Part shown: piece by piece, positions 60,984-64,000 of the stretch | Layout of the letters: each line of letters starts with the position of its first letter | How positions within the stretch are numbered: position 1 is the stretch's first letter | NCBI GenBank assembly: GCA_025716815.1 | Contig: JAIXMN010000006.1 | Location: 930,001-994,000 of the forward strand | Source: Dichotomocladium elegans | Taxonomy: Eukaryota > Mucoromycota > Mucoromycetes > Mucorales > Lichtheimiaceae | DNA: 64,000 nucleotides | Reading direction: 5' to 3' | Made by a program: the position numbers and the translations under genes | Notes under the pieces: generated by a model | Told to the model about the DNA's origin: nothing | The model's database searches: none | What the model saw: only the letters and a program-made list of their open reading frames with translations

Positions 60984-61206
60984 TGGTATTACCTCTCTGT
61001 TCTGGTTTCCACCTCCCTACACACTCTCTTTCCCCTCCAAAACAATATACAAACCCACGCATGTCTTGGATATCCAGAAAGAAGAGAGGGAGATACTTTG
61101 TACATGCATGCTGATTATCCAGCAATCCACTAACCACGGCAAAACTTGGGTAATCCAGACAGCAATGAAAACGAAAAAAAAGTGGGAGGAGAAACTGCAA
61201 TTCTAT

Positions 61207-61815
61207 TTACTTTTGCTTGTCGAGCTGTTCTTGCTTCCACAAACTTTGGAGGGAGGTGAAGGCCTTGCCGGGTTGATCGCGCAAATAAAAGAGCTTAGCG
61301 CGTCGGACACGGAGCTCGGTGGGTTTCTGGAGGACCTTGACGCTCTTGAGGAGGGGTGAATAAAGAGAGAATCGCTGCTCGACGCCGACGCGCATGACAA
61401 TGTTGCGCAGTGTAAAGTTGGTGTCGATGCCCTTGCGACGAATGGCCACGCAAACGCCCATGAATGTCGATGTAGTCTTTTCGCCGGGTGCGTTGAATGT
61501 CTCGACAAGAACTACCGAGCCTGGCCGGACTCCTTGTGCGTTTTTTCGAGAGAAAAGCTCACGGCGACCGTCGTGGTTGGCTGCCTGCACTTGCTGTGCG
61601 TCCACGAGTTCCATGACATTGCGCTTCGCTGATGCTGATGCTGCCGTGCTATAGGCCACTGCTCAAGGTAAAAAAACATAAAAATAAAATAAATAAAAAA
61701 AAAAGATCAGTAAACAAATGGAACGAGTGAGTGTGTGTGTCGTTTGGAAAAGGAATAATTCACATTTGCTGGAACCGTGAGTGGTGCGCGTTGCGAGTGA
61801 CCGTAAGAAGTTCAT
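61207..61815 (-). CDS. MRPL19: Mitochondrial ribosomal protein bL19m
   Basis: Large-subunit mitoribosome protein (yeast Img1 orthologue). Exons 61815-61764 and 61658-61207 give 167 residues. Exon 1 encodes a basic presequence MNFLRSLATRTTHGSSK. The L19 core has FSRKNAQGVRPGSVVLVETF, TSTFMGVCVAIRRKGIDTNF, TLRNIVMRVGVEQRFSLYSP and RRAKLFYLRDQPGKAF, the bacterial-type signature. The exon 1/2 join (phase 1) is inferred from the presequence and consistent phase. Convergent with EAF3, 223 bp apart. Confidence 0.92.
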
Positions 61816-62065
61816 GGGAATGTAATTAAATGAGGAATGGGCTCTATTATTATTTGACGGGCAGCAAAACAGAGGAGTGGCTTTCTATCTGTTTTGGGGG
61901 GGTTGTACGTTGGACTCTGAGTTCTAAAACGCCGATGAAAGTGTCAAAATGGAGACATTTATTTAAAAGATAATAAAATAAAAAACACGTATTTACAATC
62001 GTACAACAAGGATAAAGAAAAGAGAGAGAGAGAGAGAGATATTAGGGATTATGCGTTCGTAGGTA

Positions 62066-62503
62066 TTAGGTCTCTGAGTTCATGTCAAAGTCGTCCTGGT
62101 CGTCGTCCTGGTCTATGGATCCAACGAACATGAGGGTATCCTTGGCCTTAGCCATCAACGCCAATTCAATGACGTGTTCATCCGAAGAAGAAGACACCAA
62201 CATAACCGAAGACTTGATGTTTTTGTTTCCACTAGCATCGAAGAAATTGTAGACAAAGTCGTAAGCATCGCCATCGTCGTCGTCGTCGTCGTCGTCGTAT
62301 TCCTCCAACCAAAACTGGTCGAAAAACAGATCCTCATCGCTATCCATCGAGAGAACCTTGTTCAGCGACACCTCGGTCTTGACACGGGGCACTTGAATCA
62401 CCTCCTGATGTACGTTCTTGTGGTTTTCGAATATAGGTAGACCGTGCACGAGCGCGAGAAAACATGAGCATATGATCAGGATATAATAACCGTAGCGTGC
62501 CAT
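62066..62503 (-). CDS. Small secreted Asp-rich protein
   Basis: 145 residues with a classic signal peptide (YYILIICSCFLALVHG, cleavage probably after residue 21). The mature part is acidic: a run of eight Asp within LEEYDDDDDDDDGDAYDFVY at about residues 66-85, encoded by a GTC/CGT repeat at 62272-62299, and an acidic end IDQDDDQDDFDMNS. No cysteines remain in the mature part and no known domain is visible. It could be a secreted or wall-associated Ca-binding peptide; function unknown. Confidence 0.6.
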   Translation of the reverse strand: MARYGYYILIICSCFLALVHGLPIFENHKNVHQEVIQVPRVKTEVSLNKVLSMDSDEDLFFDQFWLEEYDDDDDDDDGDAYDFVYNFFDASGNKNIKSSVMLVSSSSDEHVIELALMAKAKDTLMFVGSIDQDDDQDDFDMNSET

Positions 62504-64000
62504 GTTTTTATGATAGAGATTGAACCGAGTGGTTAAGTTGGCCGTTGGAACACAGCAACCCGAAAGAGAACAGCGGCAGAGGGAGAGAAGTGGAAGGATA
62601 AAGGAAGAAGCGTGCTTATTTATAAGGATGGGGGTGGAAGAACTGGCTTATTGTCGTCTGAGCTGCAAGACCAGATTTATATATATCCCTTTTCCTTCTT
62701 CCATCCTACAGAGGCTGACATGCAAAAGGAGAAGCGCTTATGAAACCTTGAAATGGAATCACCACTCCCGCCCTCCATCCTTCTCTGGGCCATGGCAATA
62801 TCCTGCGCCTTTTTCGTCCAAAATAAGGATGTCTTTTGTTCATGGTATTCGAGACGACACACACATGGGTGGGAATTTTTGCTTGATGCAAGGGGGAAGG
62901 AGGGAGCGAGCGAGCGAGCGAGCGAGTGTAAACCGTGCGTCTGTGACCTCTGGTGGATGATGGATACTTGTGCAGCAACGCCCAGATACTCCTTAATAAT
63001 TAACATGAGCATCCCTCTCAATCGTTTATTTCCCCCCCTTTCCCTTTGGCAGGCTGAACAAATGTGAAAAAGAAGCAACAGCGGTCGTGCCATTCGGGAC
63101 AACGGCCCGTTGCCCCATCTCCTATACCCGTAGAGTTCGCATTCGTTTGCGTATTAATTGTAAACACAACCGAGACGCGTCCTCGTTCAAAAGCACGAAT
63201 CGTTGCGCGTGTGTGTATGTATGTGCAAAGAGGAGGATAGCTGCTGTTCCTACGGACGATGTTCAATAGTCCTCCACAGCATCAGGCGCCCCCAAGTGCA
63301 CACAGATAGCAAGCTCGCTCGCTTCTCGAGAATGGCGAAGACGGAATGGGCTGTACACATCCCCGGTTTACTGATGCGCTGCAGCAAACTTCCAGATCGT
63401 GCAGCGCTTTGCAACAGCCGCTAGAAAACATGGGTTAGTTTCTGCATATATTTACGATGAGTGTACGTACAGTGGCATAAGATGCTAACCAGACAATAGC
63501 TTACCGCTTTTCTGTGAGTAAAGTTACATTAATAGGATTATCTGCCAATCTCCCTGCTGGAGGAGTTACCGTATGCAACACCAAACCGTGGTTTTAATGG
63601 TGTAAACCCCCCTCCCCCTTTTTCTTCGTGCCTGCGTGTGTGTATCTGCCTAACTGATTTTGTACATGCGGTCAAATAGTCAAACGTAACATTTTGCCCT
63701 CTCTCCTTCAAACAGGGGCTACAGGCAAAATGACTTGAAAAGACGCCTGTCACTTGATCGTCCTCATGCGTCAAGTCTGAAAGAAAAAAGAAAGTAGGTA
63801 ATCGCCATAACGGATACTCGATAGAGGGCTGCGACTACTTAGTCTGTGCGGCAACAAATAACCCACCCCGACGGCATTCGATTTGGCACCCGCCCCAGCT
63901 TATCGGTGTGTGTGATCGGGATTTTTGGTCTTCTTTCCTTTCCTTTCTCTGCTGCCCGTACACACGTAGTCAAATGCGCATAGGGTCTATCGCTGCTGTA
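62504..64000. other. Intergenic to window end
   Basis: 1.5 kb without a recognised gene. (GA)n at 62020-62039 lies just downstream of the secreted-protein gene, and a GAGC tetranucleotide run at 62904-62926. Short open frames here show no domains. Confidence 0.4.

Overview
The window is nuclear DNA of a filamentous fungus, most likely Mucoromycota (Mucorales-like). The evidence is dense, intron-rich protein genes with short GT-AG introns of about 55-110 nt, fungal regulators (Zn2Cys6 factor, SOG2-type RAM protein, alpha-arrestin, Snt2-type chromatin protein), CNOT11 (absent from Saccharomyces), and decayed MULE, Helitron and IS630/Tc1-like elements. Genus cannot be read from the sequence. Exon models below were built by joining exons whose phases agree and whose joined product matches a known family; every model with listed exons sums to a multiple of three.

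Layout. 0.3-3.0 kb: Zn2Cys6 transcription factor (-). 4.3-6.9: STE20/PAK-like kinase (+). 7.2-8.0: frataxin (+). 8.2-9.6: SOG2-like RAM protein (+). 9.6-10.6: DHDPS/HOGA-type aldolase (-). 11.1-12.7: ELP4 (+). 12.9-14.9: GT31-like/GT34 two-domain glycosyltransferase (+). 15.3-15.9: SNC-type synaptobrevin (+). 16-19.3: gene-poor. 19.3-20.6: decayed IS630/Tc1-like transposon. 21.0-23.3: PPR protein (-). 23.9-27.8: MULE (+) and Helitron (-) remains. 29.0-29.3: long inverted repeat. 29.88: tRNA-Gly(GCC) (-). 30-32: gene-poor. 32.1-35.9: Snt2-like BAH/PHD/SANT protein (-). 36-38.4: gene-poor. 38.4-39.7: FAH-family hydrolase (-). 39.8-41.1: PEX10 (-), head to head with PEX12 (+, 41.4-42.9). 43.0-44.2: tubulin-tyrosine-ligase-like protein (-). 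45.3-46.7: alpha-arrestin (+). 47.0-48.0: HAD-IIA hydrolase (+). 48.4-49.4: multipass membrane protein (+). 49.6-50.9: J-domain protein (-). 51-56: gene-poor, with two more IS630/Tc1-like remains. 56.3-57.8: CNOT11 (+). 58.4-58.6: possible small membrane protein (-). 58.7-59.3: TIM13 (-). 59.7-61.0: EAF3/MRG15 (+). 61.2-61.8: mitochondrial ribosomal protein bL19m (-). 62.1-62.5: small secreted Asp-rich protein (-).

Functionally the gene islands are housekeeping: mitochondria (frataxin, PPR, TIM13, bL19m), peroxisome (PEX10/PEX12 RING ligase pair), chromatin and mRNA (EAF3, Snt2, ELP4, CNOT11), and trafficking (SNC, arrestin). No CRISPR, phage or secondary-metabolite cluster was seen, and I found no convincing new multi-gene system. 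The more unusual signals are in gene structure: GC-AG introns with GCAAGT donors, micro-exons of 12-26 nt, a start codon probably split by an intron, and 84-nt open introns that mimic coding sequence. Other points of note are the PEX10/PEX12 shared promoter and the two-domain glycosyltransferase.
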